From Anthoceros angustus (lineage: Eukaryota > Streptophyta > Anthocerotopsida > Anthocerotales > Anthocerotaceae): 49,312 nt of DNA. The notes under the pieces are model-generated. The model saw only the letters and a program-made list of their open reading frames with translations. It did not search any database and had not been told where the DNA came from. The DNA lies in the NCBI GenBank assembly GCA_010909165.1, contig VJWM01000345.1, positions 1 to 49,312 of the forward strand. Direction: 5' to 3'. This document shows positions 23,801 to 35,089 of this stretch, piece by piece; the stretch's first letter is position 1; each line of letters begins with the position of its first letter. A program made the position numbers and the translations under genes.

Positions 23801-25190
23801 ATGGTAATGTTATGACCAGATTCTAATCCTGACAGTCCCCTGGTACTCTGGTAGTTATTACATATTGAGCTCCTTTCAGTCTTTTGACAAGAGGGGAGCC
23901 TTGATTAGGTTGTAAGGAAGGTAGCAGGGTATGCAATGCTACAGGTTCTCAACAGTTACGTGTGTGTGTGTGTGTCTTATTTAATTGGACAGGTGTGAAA
24001 TGTGTTTCTGAATAGTTTGATGGTCATATACCAGAGCTGGAGCAGGCAGAAGCTCTACAGTACTTGCGGGGCTGGTTGCAAAATAATCCGAAGTACAGTC
24101 AGCTGGTTCAACCTGATGCTGCACAGCGTTTAAGTCATTCTGAGGTTATTTGTCCTAACCGTTTTACTCTAGGAATGGTCTGTTTCATGCCTTAATTGGT
24201 GATTTGGGCAAGTATTGACCTGTCCTGTGTTCTCCTGCTTTAGTTTCGTCTTCCATCATTTGAGCAAGCAAGGACTTGGACTACAATTTGGCAGTTTTGG
24301 ACGATGCAGTTACGCTGGGTAGCTGAAGTCTAGGCAGTTTCACTCGTGTGTGTAGGTTGTGGAACTTTTTAGAGCAGCGTCATTGTCTCGAAGATGGGGA
24401 TGTGCATACTGTTCTTGGAGTACTTTACAACCTCTCAAGGGAATATGAGAAAGCAATACATGCTTTTCAAACGGCATTGAAGTTGAAGCCAAGAGATTAT
24501 TCACTCTGGAATAAGCTTGGAGCCACGCAGGCAAACAGTGCACGAAGTGCTGATGCCATATTTGCATATCAACAGGTAAGTCAGATCACTGGTCTTGGAG
24601 TGAGTTACATGCTTGGTCTGTGCTGAATTTGTTTTGTTGTATGGCCCAGGCGCTTGAATTAAAACCAAATTATGTGCGTGCCTGGGCAAATATGGGCATC
24701 GGCTGCAAACCAGGTGAACCTCCAGTTAGTGTATGTGCAGCCAGCATTTGCAGCTCCTGACAGCAACAGCTTGGACATGGAACTTTTTGTGTTAATGCTT
24801 TGTTTCCCTCACTGAGTTCATGCTCTCACATTCCAGGGTCAGTGCAGGATTCGATCCAGTATTATGTAAGAGCTCTGTCGATGAATCGAAGGCTGACAAT
24901 GCTTGGCAGTATCTAAGGATGTCTATAAGGTCAGTCATGAGGTACTGATTTCTTTGTGCTGATGAGTGTTAATAAGTCACAGTCCAGCACAATCTGCCGT
25001 TATTTTTCTGGTTGGAATTTGTTTTGAGATCTTACATGTAGGTCAATGAAACAACTTGCTACCTGCTGCTTTATCTTACAGTATGGCGTGTTGCTCGTGG
25101 TATATGTGCAGCTGTGCGTCAAGACCCGATTTACTAGATGCCTGTGACAGGAAACAGATTGAAGTGCTTCAGAAGCACTACGGTCTGTGA
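20813..25190 (+). CDS. PEX5: peroxisomal PTS1 import receptor PEX5, ~15 exons
   Basis: Cycling receptor that binds C-terminal SKL-type signals in the cytosol and docks at the peroxisome membrane. Proposed exons: 20813-20937, 21016-21149, 21248-21407, 21539-21732, 21838-22068, one ending 22302, 22433-22588, 22981-23188, 23318-23566, 23723-23803, 24035-24144, 24356-24575, 24650-24713, 24837-24929, 25082-25190 (TGA). Introns are GT-AG, about 65-400 bp. The N-terminus MVLRDLILG, then NPFGGLADSLLG, resembles plant PEX5. The disordered half carries about eight WxxxF/Y motifs (WADEF, WAAEY, WANEF, WVDDF, WGDEF twice, WLDTY among them) for PEX14/PEX13 docking. The TPR half shows NPYVGHPNPLREGQELFRRG, LGITHAENDDDRQ, VHTVLGVLYNLSREYEKA, DYSLWNKLGATQANS, YVRAWANMG and the C-terminal helix DACDRKQIEVLQKHYGL. 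Frame breaks (exon 1 GGGG run; exons 9, 12, 13) look like base-calling errors because the protein resumes exactly. Confidence 0.93.
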
Positions 25191-25929
25191 AGTGGCTCTT
25201 GGATTCATAGTAGAGGTGCTGGAGGATTTGGGCAGTACCATTTGGAAGTTTTCTGAACCTCGGATGTGCATTTGCTGGGGAGGCCTACAGTCACTTCCTG
25301 GCTGTCAGGCGTGGGACCAGCTTGGCGCTGGCTTTCAGGGAATTTCGTTAGAGTCGTCTTGCTTGCACTTTGATGCTTTGCTCTTTAGGTACGTAAGAGC
25401 AAGTGAATCTGTGGTTCTGCTGGTTACAATGGGAGACAGATGGAGCCTGTACACCAAATCATTTTAATCTGACAACACAGTGGGCGGTTCGTTGAAAGGG
25501 GTGCCGATCATGAGGTCTAAGATCAAAATGGTACCGTTTCCTGGGCTGTGAGCATTTTGCATGAGGTTACGTGGGCACATATCAACTTCTTCCCATTCCG
25601 ACCTGAACTCTGTCCATTCAAACCTCGAGACTGGGTAAGTTAGAGGTTGGTGTAATTCTTGGACAGCACAAACGCAGAGTCCACATTCTTATGAAGTCTA
25701 AAGTGTTGGACTTCAGTCCTTTCCTCTTGATCGAACAAGAAGTCTTAAGTCGATGTATTATGTGGGTGCTGGAAATGCAATACGATTTTGGAGGCACCCT
25801 GGAATTGAACTTGAGTGAATTTGAAAATTAAGTCCAAATTAGCTCAGAAGGTTATGTGGAAAGACCGTTTTGACATACGGGCCAGACGTACTTCGTTCAG
25901 GCCTCTAACATATGAGTGACGAGACAAGC

Positions 25930-26060
25930 CTCTAACGGAAGAAGAAGAATTTTACCTCTAACAGAAGAAGAAGAAGAATTTTATTCAAGTCCACTAAGGA
26001 CGGATTGAGGCCTCTAAGAAGAAGAAGAAGAATTTTATTCAAGTCCACTAAGGATGGATT
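25930..26060. repeat. GAA-tract direct repeats
   Basis: The unit CCTCTAA-(GAA)n-TTTTA occurs three times. The last two copies extend through ATTCAAGTCCACTAAGGA.GG, about 60 bp apart. This is consistent with local slippage or unequal duplication. Confidence 0.8.
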
Positions 26061-29000
26061 TCCATCATGGGATCGATTTGTCGTACAAACAAAGAAAGTA
26101 TTATGAAAATTTAACCGCTATTGAATGCCACGAGAACTAGTGACGTGAATCATTATGTAATCGGGTATGTTGAACTATTGAAAATGTTGAGTCCGCTTCT
26201 CCCACATTTGCTTGGGCGACACCCACAATAATAGGATCGGGAAAAGAGAAAAGCTGCTATGAAGATCGTTTGCTGTAAATAGAGGGATAAAATTTCTCGA
26301 ATATCTTCATAGATGTGATAGAGGACACACAAGTGTTCTTGCCTCCACCCCTATTGCATAACCCGCATGATTCTAGACTCCTTTGGTAGCTTAGGACATA
26401 GCCATCTATCCGCCTCAATTAAGACGTGAGACCGCGAAGATGACCTATAATCATCCTTAATTTAAAAGACACAAGTGCAAGGTAAAGAAGAACCTTTGGT
26501 TTCCCGACTGGATAAAATGCAAAACACTGCTTATAAGTGTCAAGCTAGGGGAATAAGGGAAAGAGAGGAGACCAAGTATAGGACAAGTATGTAGTCACCA
26601 AAATAAAGGCGGATGGACTTATTTGGAGGAGGTGGCAAGAAGGGGGATGGGCAAGACTCGGAAATCCAAATTTCGCAGACCATGAGCAAGATTGACCAAC
26701 AAGTCTTATTTCCGAGATGGCTAATTTCGGAGGACTGAATAGCAAGAAGAAGGTATGAGGGAGGGAGGTAGGATGATCCAATGAGCTTCTTCCAATGAAC
26801 AGAGGCGAGAAGAAGGTCAAGTTAAAATAGACCATCCAGCTCAAGCGGAATGTGGGAAACTCTGCAAGGAAGATGGGAAGGGGGACTGACCTCTTGCACG
26901 CAAGCGTGGGACGAAGAAAGGATGTCCGAACCTCCACCTTGCATCAATCGTCAGGAGAGAGGTACGGTCCCCAAAACTCCACTACACATAGCAAGGAACG
27001 ACGAACGTGTTGAATAACCATTGCCGAGTGGGGATGTCCTTGATGTGCATCCGAGAGCACCGTCTTGAACCCCACACGCCTGATGCACACACACCCGAGA
27101 ATCGTGAGGGGCAGAGCTTCACCAAGTGTTGGGCCATCAGTTCCACCCGTGTAGACATAGGATCAACCACAGTGCAAAGTGGAGGTGATGAGACTCCCCA
27201 GGTAAGGTAGGTTCGATCTTTCAAGCAATGACGACTTTGATAATCCATAAACACACTTGAAGAATCTGGATACAAATGACACACTTGCTTGATCGTGGTT
27301 TGTTACATACCGGCAGAGCCCTTAAGCCATCATGCCCTACAAGAGAAAGGTCAGATTATCGAGCAAAGTAATAAGTGAATGTGATAATGATGAGGTATTT
27401 GGAGAGAGAGAGTTATCGGCCTTGATGAAGTTTTGTAGTCCCCCTACTCGATGGCCGCTCCTCCACACCTAACCTTCCGGGTAGTCACTTCTCCCCTTGT
27501 AGCTTGTTGGATCACGGTCAACACAATTTTTCAGCACACACACACACTAGAAATCACGGATGCTGACATCTCTCATTCACACATATCCGAAACGACATGA
27601 CTGCGGGGACCACAAACAGATGCTGCGGAAGATTGGCTCCAAGTACCTAGCCTTGGCAATCAGGTGGTCTCCAACGGTGAAGTAGAATCTAAAGCTTCCT
27701 TAATCACATTGAGAGGAGTCACCCACTTATACACTACTACTTCGCTACACTACTAGCCAACTTGAGACGGACGAGACATACCTTCGCCACACACTTCTCA
27801 TCTTGATAAGTTACCCGCTACATTTTTCTCTAAGTTAATATAGGTGCTACAGCTTCTTTGGGTACAGACATGAGGAGAGATTTTTGGCGTCCTCCTTCTC
27901 TTTCGCTGTGTATGACGCAGGAGACTGAGATAAATTTATTTAAATAATAAAATTTAAATGATGAATTTAATTTTAATTTGAGTGTTATTTTCTCATGGTG
28001 TGTAGAGATATGGATTGTTGTGAAGCAATTTTCAAGTGGCATAAGTCATTGGTAAGATCATAGTTCAACATCATAACCCTAGACCCACTACAATGGAGTC
28101 TCTGTACTATGTTCTAGAATACATCTACACAATTATGTGAAGCAATGTCATCTTTTATTCTATGTCATCTAGGTCATTGGTAAGATCATACTTTACCACA
28201 AAAGCGCATGACCTACTTGTTTGCGAATAAATCTTATTGAAGACATATAATTTTACAGATTTGTTAAGAAGGGTGAGTGTACATATTAGGGGACGCTAAA
28301 ATGTGTGGGTCAAACACCTCATGTGAGATATGGATTAGGCATGAGATGAGTTATATAATTAATTTTGATTCTTGCTCTTCCTTATGCGTTTATTGAGACA
28401 ATGTCCTAGTCTAGTGCCCTCTTGAATAAATGACGTGGTTGGTCCATCTCGTTCACATATTTCCTTATGATAATGGCGTGATTGTCCTACTCACGCATAA
28501 CGATATTGTCCATATGTACATTGATATACAGGCCGAATAAGGAAGAAGAATCCCATGATGTTTTTTAGTTTGCGAATAATAAAGAAAAGTGCTATGATGC
28601 AATTTTTCCGTTTAGAATGTTATAAGGAGTATAGTCATTGTTTCTATAATTACGTTATGAACTTCCTTGCCAATTAAAAATCCTATATCGTAATCTTTTT
28701 AACTTATAATTGCAATATTTATTTGTTTTTTACAATATAATCATATATCTACAATAATACTACCATGTCTTTAAAACTTACAACCATATTTCATATGCAA
28801 ATTATGCTTAAAATAAACTACCTAGACCTACAGGCCTAGCGGCCTAAGGCCTAAGGCTCTCGACCTCGGTCCCAGTCTCCGACCCTGTCCTCCCTCCTGG
28901 CCTTGGTCACGGTCTTCGACTATGTAAAAACACGTTAAGGACCTGTAGTCGGCGAAGTTATCGGTCTTGGTCCCTGGTTTTTCTCGAGGACTGACAGTCC

Positions 29001-29087
29001 AGTAAAGTGACGGTCCAAAACTAAATCAATGGATCATGTCATGATCCATAATTGATATTTTATATAAGTATATTAATTTCGAACTAT

Positions 29088-29114
29088 ATATTAGGGAGAG
29101 ATGATCCCTAATAT
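29088..29114. repeat. perfect 10-bp inverted repeat with 7-nt loop
   Basis: Arms ATATTAGGGA (29088-29097) and TCCCTAATAT (29105-29114). A TATATAA motif lies about 25 bp upstream. Function unknown; it may belong to a decayed retrotransposon U3. Confidence 0.7.
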
Positions 29115-29594
29115 GATCGCACGCCTCGGCGTGCCGCATCCCTCGGCGGTCAGCTCAACCGGCCGCCCGAGTTATGCTGACCTCCCGGGAGGCGGGTATG
29201 CTTTGACCTCCCTAAGTGGCTTCTTAGTAGGTTTTGTTTTTTTTTGTGGTAGTTTGGTGTGCTAAATAGGGGAAGCTTGGATGGGCTTACTAGGCCAAAC
29301 TCTCACGGTGGCTTGATAACTTTCATGGGCGAGCGGACGGAGGAAGTCAGGAGGTGGTGGCAAGAAGACAAGTCTGGAGGAATGGACCGTAATTAGAGAA
29401 GGAAGGATCCGTGGATGACAAGCAGGCTAGCCTGATCGGGACCACAGACTCGCAAGAAACGTCATTAAGGTCAGCGGCGTTCTGACCCAGACATGTATCG
29501 TAGGGTAGGGGCGTGAAAGTGCAGTACGAGATGCAAGTGGACGGCAATTGCTGGACGTAAAAGGATACGTTCCCGCGCGGCGATTACGCTCACC

Positions 29595-30619
29595 ATGCTG
29601 CAACTAGGAGGAAGAAGTCACCGACTTCAGTATCTTGTAGTTTTCTCGCGCCCCTTATGCACCACCGCTCTTTGGTGCTCACTCTTCAAGCGCTCAAGCA
29701 CGGTCCATCACATGATGCACCGAAGCTCAGGCGCCCACCACTCCTCACAACCAACCCTGAGTGGTGAAGGAGGAGGTGGCCAGCAAGGCTTTCTCCCGAA
29801 AGCAAACACCACTGACAGCGGGATGAGGCGAAGGCGATGGCTGAAAGCCCTTGGCCCATTGGACCCGGTGGAGAAGAACATCACTAGCAAGCGCTACGAC
29901 TTGGGGCCATGGCTAAAGGAAGTGGAGAACATGCGGGAGTGGCACTGGATGTATTCGGACCTCTACGACGGTGGCGTTGGTCAGAATGCCGGAAGCTCTC
30001 TGGCGGTGGTAAATAAGACCGTCGCTCCAAGAGCTCATGGAGGATCCCAATGATGGATGGTAGAAGCGCTCCCGACGGTGTACAATCGCCCGATGGAGGA
30101 GATAGGGGGAATATTGCCGGAACGGCTCCGGGGCAAGGAGAAGCTGGAGGTAGCCAAGGCAATGCTCTTGAGAGTGAACGCACAAAGGTCCTCCAATAGA
30201 TGGTTGATGTCGGACCTAAAGGACCAGCGAGTCAGGGTCGTCGCGAAGGTTATTATCCACTGGACCATGCTGACCGAGGTGAACTATCTGAGAGACAACC
30301 TTCAGGTATTTCTGCATGCGCCCATGAGGGGCAAGCGGGCGGACTGGGGGCGTATCACTTTCGCTCGGGTAGATTAGGAGGCGGGGAAGCGCACTAAGCG
30401 ACCTCCGTGTGACTATCCCTTCATCCCGCATGTCTGGGGCACAACCTCCTCAAGGAGGGCGAGGAGAACGCGCTCGGCTAAGGCTAACCCCACTCGCCCA
30501 TGGCAAGAGATGAGGAGGAACAGAGAACAACGCTTAGGCAAGAAATGGGATACAGAGAGTTGAGCAAGAGAGGGCATTCCACGCCATCCACTGGAATGGA
30601 TTCTCTTCCCAAGGGAAAT
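29595..30619 (+). pseudogene. ORF X copy A, 5' part (split by the LTR element)
   Basis: Coding-like sequence in shifting frames. Open segments at 29595-30053 and 30057-30377 contain PVEKNITSKRYDLGPW, ENMREWHWMYSDLYDG, TEVNYLRDN, GKRADWG and IPHVWG. The U3 copies contain the related strings LVERNIVTRYPDFGP, ENWQEWHLDVF, TKVDHLGDN, GKRADWE and IHVWG in the same order. They are therefore diverged members of one family. Homology stops at 30619, exactly where the 5' LTR begins, and appears to resume after the 3' LTR at about 43338. I do not recognise the family. It could be the Gag or an extra ORF of a Ty3/gypsy lineage. Confidence 0.6.
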
Positions 30620-31182
30620 TGTGGACTACGGACTTCCTTGGGGGCTAGGAAATAGGTGGTTTTGTTTTTTTGTAGAAGCGAAGGATAAAATGAGGCTAAA
30701 AGGGGGAAATAAGCATGGATAGCACTGACGCACGAGTATACTCCGACCGGAGTGAGGAACGACCGACCTACTATGGCGCGCCAGTAACGGGATAAGTCCG
30801 GACCCACCTGTGACCGTGCAGATAAGTACGCGAAAAGTAACTTAGAGTTGAGCCGAGGACGACCAGCGACGCCACGTGGCCACCGAGTGGAGGACGGCAT
30901 GCACCGCCAGATCAGAATTTTGCTGAGGCCGAGCAGGTGTATTCACGCCCGCGCCGCGGCGTAGGCACGCGTGAAGGCCGCAGTACGCGGCGGGCCGAGG
31001 CAAGAGGTCGTGCCATGCACTGCGCATGCTGTGGAAGAGGCGCCCCGCCAGTTACTCCGGGCCAAGGAAGGTCTCACCGCACCGAGACACCGCGATCTCG
31101 CGCCCGCAACCCGCTCGCGTATCTCGGACACTCAGACGCCCGCGCTCACCGCTGAGGTTGGAGCAACGCGAAGGCGGCGAAC

Positions 31183-33925
31183 GTGCCGCCTCCTCAAGCG
31201 GCTGAACCAAGGGAGGAGAAGGCGATGGCACCCAAAAGCGAAGTTTGGGAGCCATGGAACCTTGTGGAGCGCAACATTGTGACTCCGCTATCCGGACTTT
31301 GGGCCCCGCCCAGGAAGCGTGAGAATTGGCAGGAGTGGCATTTGGATGTGTTCCGATGGTCCGACATCGACAGTCACCGTCCGGAGTTCGCCCGAAGATG
31401 CCGGGCGGGCACAATAAGGAGGTGCGGTCCAAGAACCTCCGGAGGACCCAAGGCGATGGACCTTGAGGTCCCGAGGGCGCCTACAACCGCCCAAAGGAGG
31501 AAGAAGGGGAGGGTGCCGAGCCCTCAAGGCGCGGGGAAGATAGGGCCGCCACAGCGCATGCCGAGGCTCGACGCGACCACCACCAACTATCGACATCCGA
31601 CCGCTGGACGAGTAAGGGCGGTAGCCCGATCATTGTCCATCGAACTCCACCAAGGTGGATCACCTTGGTGATAACTGCTGGTATTCCCCGCATGCGCTGC
31701 ATGGGGAAGAGGGCTGGGAAGGATTATTTTCGCCTGCTTAGCCAGAGGCTCAAGCTCTGGACCGAGAAGCCTCGCCATCTGGGCCGCCCCATACCGATCC
31801 ATGTATGGGGGCATTTCGAGCTCCTCAAGGAAGGAGAGCTTGAGCGAGCGCCCGGAAAGGACCGAGGCCCCGCCAAGTGGAGCGGGCAAGGGCGCCGAGG
31901 GAGGAGGCCGATCGTCAAGGCCAAACGGACCCGGAGGAGGACGATCGGGATTCTGACTCCATACGCCCTGAACGGACCCCTCACCACCTGTGGAAGTATG
32001 GAAGAAATTCCCGCCTCCTCCTCCGTGCCCCAACCAGCACCACCAGCAGAAGCCCCGACCCCAGCGCCACCACCACCCACGAGGAGCCCCACGGACTGTG
32101 AGGGAGCCAAGAGACGCAAGACCACTACCAACGCTGCACCTCGACGGTGCCAAGACTCACCCCCCGCCTACCTGAGTGGCAAGAAGGAGGAAGAAGGAGG
32201 GCGAAAGGGACGCCGCCAGAGTGGGAGGACACCGGCAACTGCACTCGAGCCGGGTCCCGCCGCCTGTGAAGGGCAAAAGGCTTGCTCCCATTCTCACCTC
32301 CTCCGAGCCCTGTGAGAAAAGGGCTGAGAAGGAGCTCGCCAAAGGCCAAGGAGGGTGAAGCTCCGAGCCAAGACTGTGACCTAAGGGTCCCGATTAGGTC
32401 CGGAACCCACCGACTTACTGACAATGGTATGGAGGTCCTGATCGGAAATGCCGGCCCCGCCACGGACTTTGTGGGAGCCTCACGCCGTGGAAGAAACACG
32501 GGTCCTGCTACTGCCATGGATTTGTATGCTGGGGTCTGGATGGCCGAGAAGACCTGTGGAGGTAGAAGCCACCCGAGGCGCATGGTACTCCTCCAGTGAG
32601 CAGCTGAGGGGCCCAGGAGGCAGAAGGAAGGCCAAGCTCGGCCGGATTGAGGAGGGAAACGCCGGAGGCCGAGAGGGAGGTCCGTCCATCCGCAAGGACC
32701 GGACTAAATTCCTTCACCGGAGGAGCACAAGCAGCCAAGGAGGCCCAAGCGGGCGAGGACCTCCGCAGCAGGGGCGAGCGCAGCAGAAGCGGACGCCCGG
32801 GCGCAAGCGTAACGGGCGCGGACCCGCGAGGCATGATCGACCAGAGCCGTCGAGAGGCTGTGAAGGTGGCCAAGGAGGCGAGGCCACGCGGTACGATCGC
32901 GATCACTATCGGCGTGATCGAACCGTGGAGGGAGGCGGCCGAGAGCCACGCCAATCAAGGCCGAGCAGTGGCGGCTGAGCACGACGAGCCGCGAAACACT
33001 GAGGCCAAGACCCGGAAATCGGGGACCCTGTGGCAAAGGAGGTAGAAGGAGGCGGTGGAGTTGGAGGACAAGAAGGACACCTTGGAGTTACAACCCAAGA
33101 CGCTGGCTTGAGCAAAGGAATTCTCAATGAGAATCCAGACTTCGAGTGAGATAGAGCGCCCACCGCCTCAAGATGGAGCAGAGGTGGCAAGCAAGACGCC
33201 AGCTGCCAAGAAGTTCGCGGGAGATGGAGGATCCTGACTCAGCCCGGAGGTGGAGCAAGAAGGCGGAGATGGAGGACCGCAAGGAGACTTTGAGCCGCAG
33301 CCCAAACTATCATTGAGAGGAATGGTAGTTCAGGACATGGTCGCGAACCGGAAATAGAGCTGCCGCTGGCGGAGCGAAGGCGATGGAACAGGAGCAGACG
33401 CCGAGATGGAGAAGGGCCTGGGCGAAGCCGCAGTGCCCGACCGTCTGAGCGAGATGGCGAGTTAATGTAATGGACAAAGAGGCGAGGGCCGGAAGCGCAA
33501 GAAGTCAGTCCACCGAGGAAGTCGGAAGGGAACGCGCTATGGCGGGCAAGTCACAATGAACCAAGTTGGCAGTGGAGCAACAATGACATCATGAGGTGAC
33601 CGAGGCAGCCTGGCACCATGAGAAGCCTGCCCATTTATCAAACTCGGGAGGTGGAGCAACAAGCGGGCAATGCCTCCCCGAGCACCTATGGCAAGGGAGT
33701 ACGGTGCCCACACGTGGAAGAGGCAATCCAAGAAGTGGATTCGACTTTGCCTATTACCACACCGAGCTCCCTGGCCAGAGGCCTCCGCAAATAGACGGAC
33801 CGGAAGGCCCTGAGGGGAAGAAGGGCACGGGACAAAGACAGGACCCTAGGGGCCCTGCTTGGAGACGACGGCAACAAGGAGAGGAGCCCCAAGAGGAGCG
33901 GACGCAATGGACCCTCAAGGTAAGT
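31183..33925 (+). pseudogene. ORF X in U3 of the 5' LTR
   Basis: Coding-like DNA in broken frames, best followed by comparison with the 3' LTR. Order of blocks: a basic Ala/Arg-rich leader; WEPWNLVERNIVT and ENWQEWHLDVF; a basic PKAMDLEVPRA segment; GKRAGKDYF and IHVWGHFELLKEGELERA; a Pro-rich linker (about 32000-32100); a Lys/Glu region; a long predicted coiled coil (about 32600-33300) with ELEDKKDTLELQ; and a C-terminal block with EEAIQ and YYHTELP. It ends near a strong splice donor, AAG|GTAAGT, at 33920. I recognise no catalytic motif. The coiled coil and charged linkers would suit a structural or Gag-like protein. It could also be captured host sequence. Confidence 0.5.
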
Positions 33926-34512
33926 TCACCACCACCCGATCCCGAGAAGGGGGGTGAGGGCCCGAAGGGGTGCAGAGGAGGAGCCAACCCAACCAAGACA
34001 AGGGTCGGGGTAAGGAGGAGGACCTAGCAAGACGAGGTCCAGTGAAAGGGGTCCGAGTTTGGGACCGGACCAATAAGTTCGACGAGGTCCGAACCCCGAG
34101 ACGAGGCCGACCCACCCACGGACTGAAATAAGCCGACTGGAGTTCGTGCCGAGTCGAGACTGACCTCGAGGTCCGACTCAAGAAGGAGGAGCCCCTCGAC
34201 TTACGCTGGGAGAGGATAGCGGTGGCCCCACCGAGGGGACCCATGGGGAGGCTGGGGAGGATGACGGTGGTAACGGGCGGCCACGCCGCCCAACCCGGCT
34301 GTGATTCCGGGAGAGGAGGGTCCCGCGGATCATCCGATTGCGCGCCGCAAATCGTGACGGAGAGATTGGACCACCAATCCCAAGGCGGAACTGGACCTTC
34401 CCACCCACCGCCGCGAAGGAGATAGGGGAGGAATAGGATGGTAGGCGGCCGATTAGGCATACCGAAATGGGCCACCGTAATAGGGGTGTAATAAAGACGC
34501 CGACCGGCGTAG

Positions 34513-34537
34513 TATAAGAGGGTCACGCCTCAATAAA
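34513..34537 (+). promoter_or_regulatory. TATA box and AATAAA signal of the 5' LTR
   Basis: TATAA at 34513-34517 and AATAAA at 34532-34537, 15 bp apart. This puts the U3/R boundary near 34540-34550. Everything upstream in the LTR, including ORF X, is therefore U3. The pair is conserved in the 3' LTR. Confidence 0.65.
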
Positions 34538-34585
34538 TCATCTTTCTTGGTGTTGATGCCGCTCTGCGCACCTTGTGTGTCTTCT

Positions 34586-34600
34586 TGCTAACGTGAGTCC
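34586..34600 (+). promoter_or_regulatory. possible 5' splice donor in R/U5
   Basis: GCTAAC|GTGAGTCCC has its GT at 34593-34594, about 50 nt after the inferred transcription start. The same sequence is kept in the 3' LTR at 42842. It could serve as a leader donor for a spliced RNA. Resemblance to the donor consensus is the only support. Confidence 0.35.
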
Positions 34601-35070
34601 CGAGTCACCGAAAGGTAACGACCGGGAGGGATTGATCAGGTCCCGTGACGGACCTAACGTGGTGGTGTGTGGAAGGGTGATCGGGACCTGCTCGCCCAGA
34701 GCCGCGCCCAACGGACCGGAACGTGAGCCGAGGGACTCGGAGGGCGGCAGAGCCCGGACGAGAGGCCAGAACGGAGGAGGTCCGGATCGTAACCCGCCTT
34801 CCTTAAGACCGATAAGTGTAGTGTGAGTGGAGAGAGGAGGACGAGGTGTGAGAGACGAACGTGAACGAAACGGACGCGAACGGTCCTTAAACGCTTGGCC
34901 ATACCGGCTGCATGTTTGTCACGGTAGTTAGACGTGAGTGCGGGACCGAAAAAGTGAGACAAGAATCACTCAAACGCCGTAAACGGAGCTCGCTATTCCT
35001 TTGGGAACGAACTCTTCCTACAACGACACGGATTGTGCGCGCCGGGTCGCCGCAAAAGTCGCGCACATTT

Positions 35071-35089
35071 TGGCGCCTGCTGGGAATGA
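35071..35089 (+). other. primer binding site (PBS)
   Basis: TGGCGCCTGCTGGGAATGA lies 3 nt after the LTR end. TGGCGCC is the usual start of PBSs in many plant Ty3/gypsy elements and pairs with the CCA-bearing 3' end of a host tRNA. The remainder departs from the common forms, so the tRNA is not assigned. Confidence 0.75.

Larger units (their letters stand above)
25191..29594. other. 4.4-kb intergenic stretch, no gene recognised
   Basis: Short ORFs on both strands carry no recognisable motif and no convincing exon chain. The sequence holds a GAA-rich direct repeat (25930-26060), a short CA run near 27535-27547 and an inverted repeat at 29088-29114. From about 28800 it turns GC-rich in patches, and 29220-29250 (TAGGTTTTG plus a T run) faintly resembles the start of the large LTR downstream. 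Confidence 0.5.
30620..35067 (+). repeat. 5' LTR (about 4.45 kb)
   Basis: Starts TGTGGACTACGGACTTCC and ends ...AAAAGTCGCGCACA just before the PBS. It repeats 38886-43330 along its whole length with many small indels. U3 (30620 to about 34540) holds ORF X. A TATA box is at 34513-34517, AATAAA at 34532-34537, and U5 runs to 35067. At about 4.45 kb it is far longer than most plant LTRs and comparable with the largest described. Confidence 0.85.

Noticed and set aside
25138-25467. 109-codon ORF after the PEX5 terminal exon
   Set aside because: It is an out-of-frame reading that overlaps the PEX5 C-terminus and 3' UTR.
26545-26937. 130-codon minus-strand ORF rich in Phe/Leu/Pro
   Set aside because: No motif, no splice context, and its composition reflects the GA-rich opposite strand.
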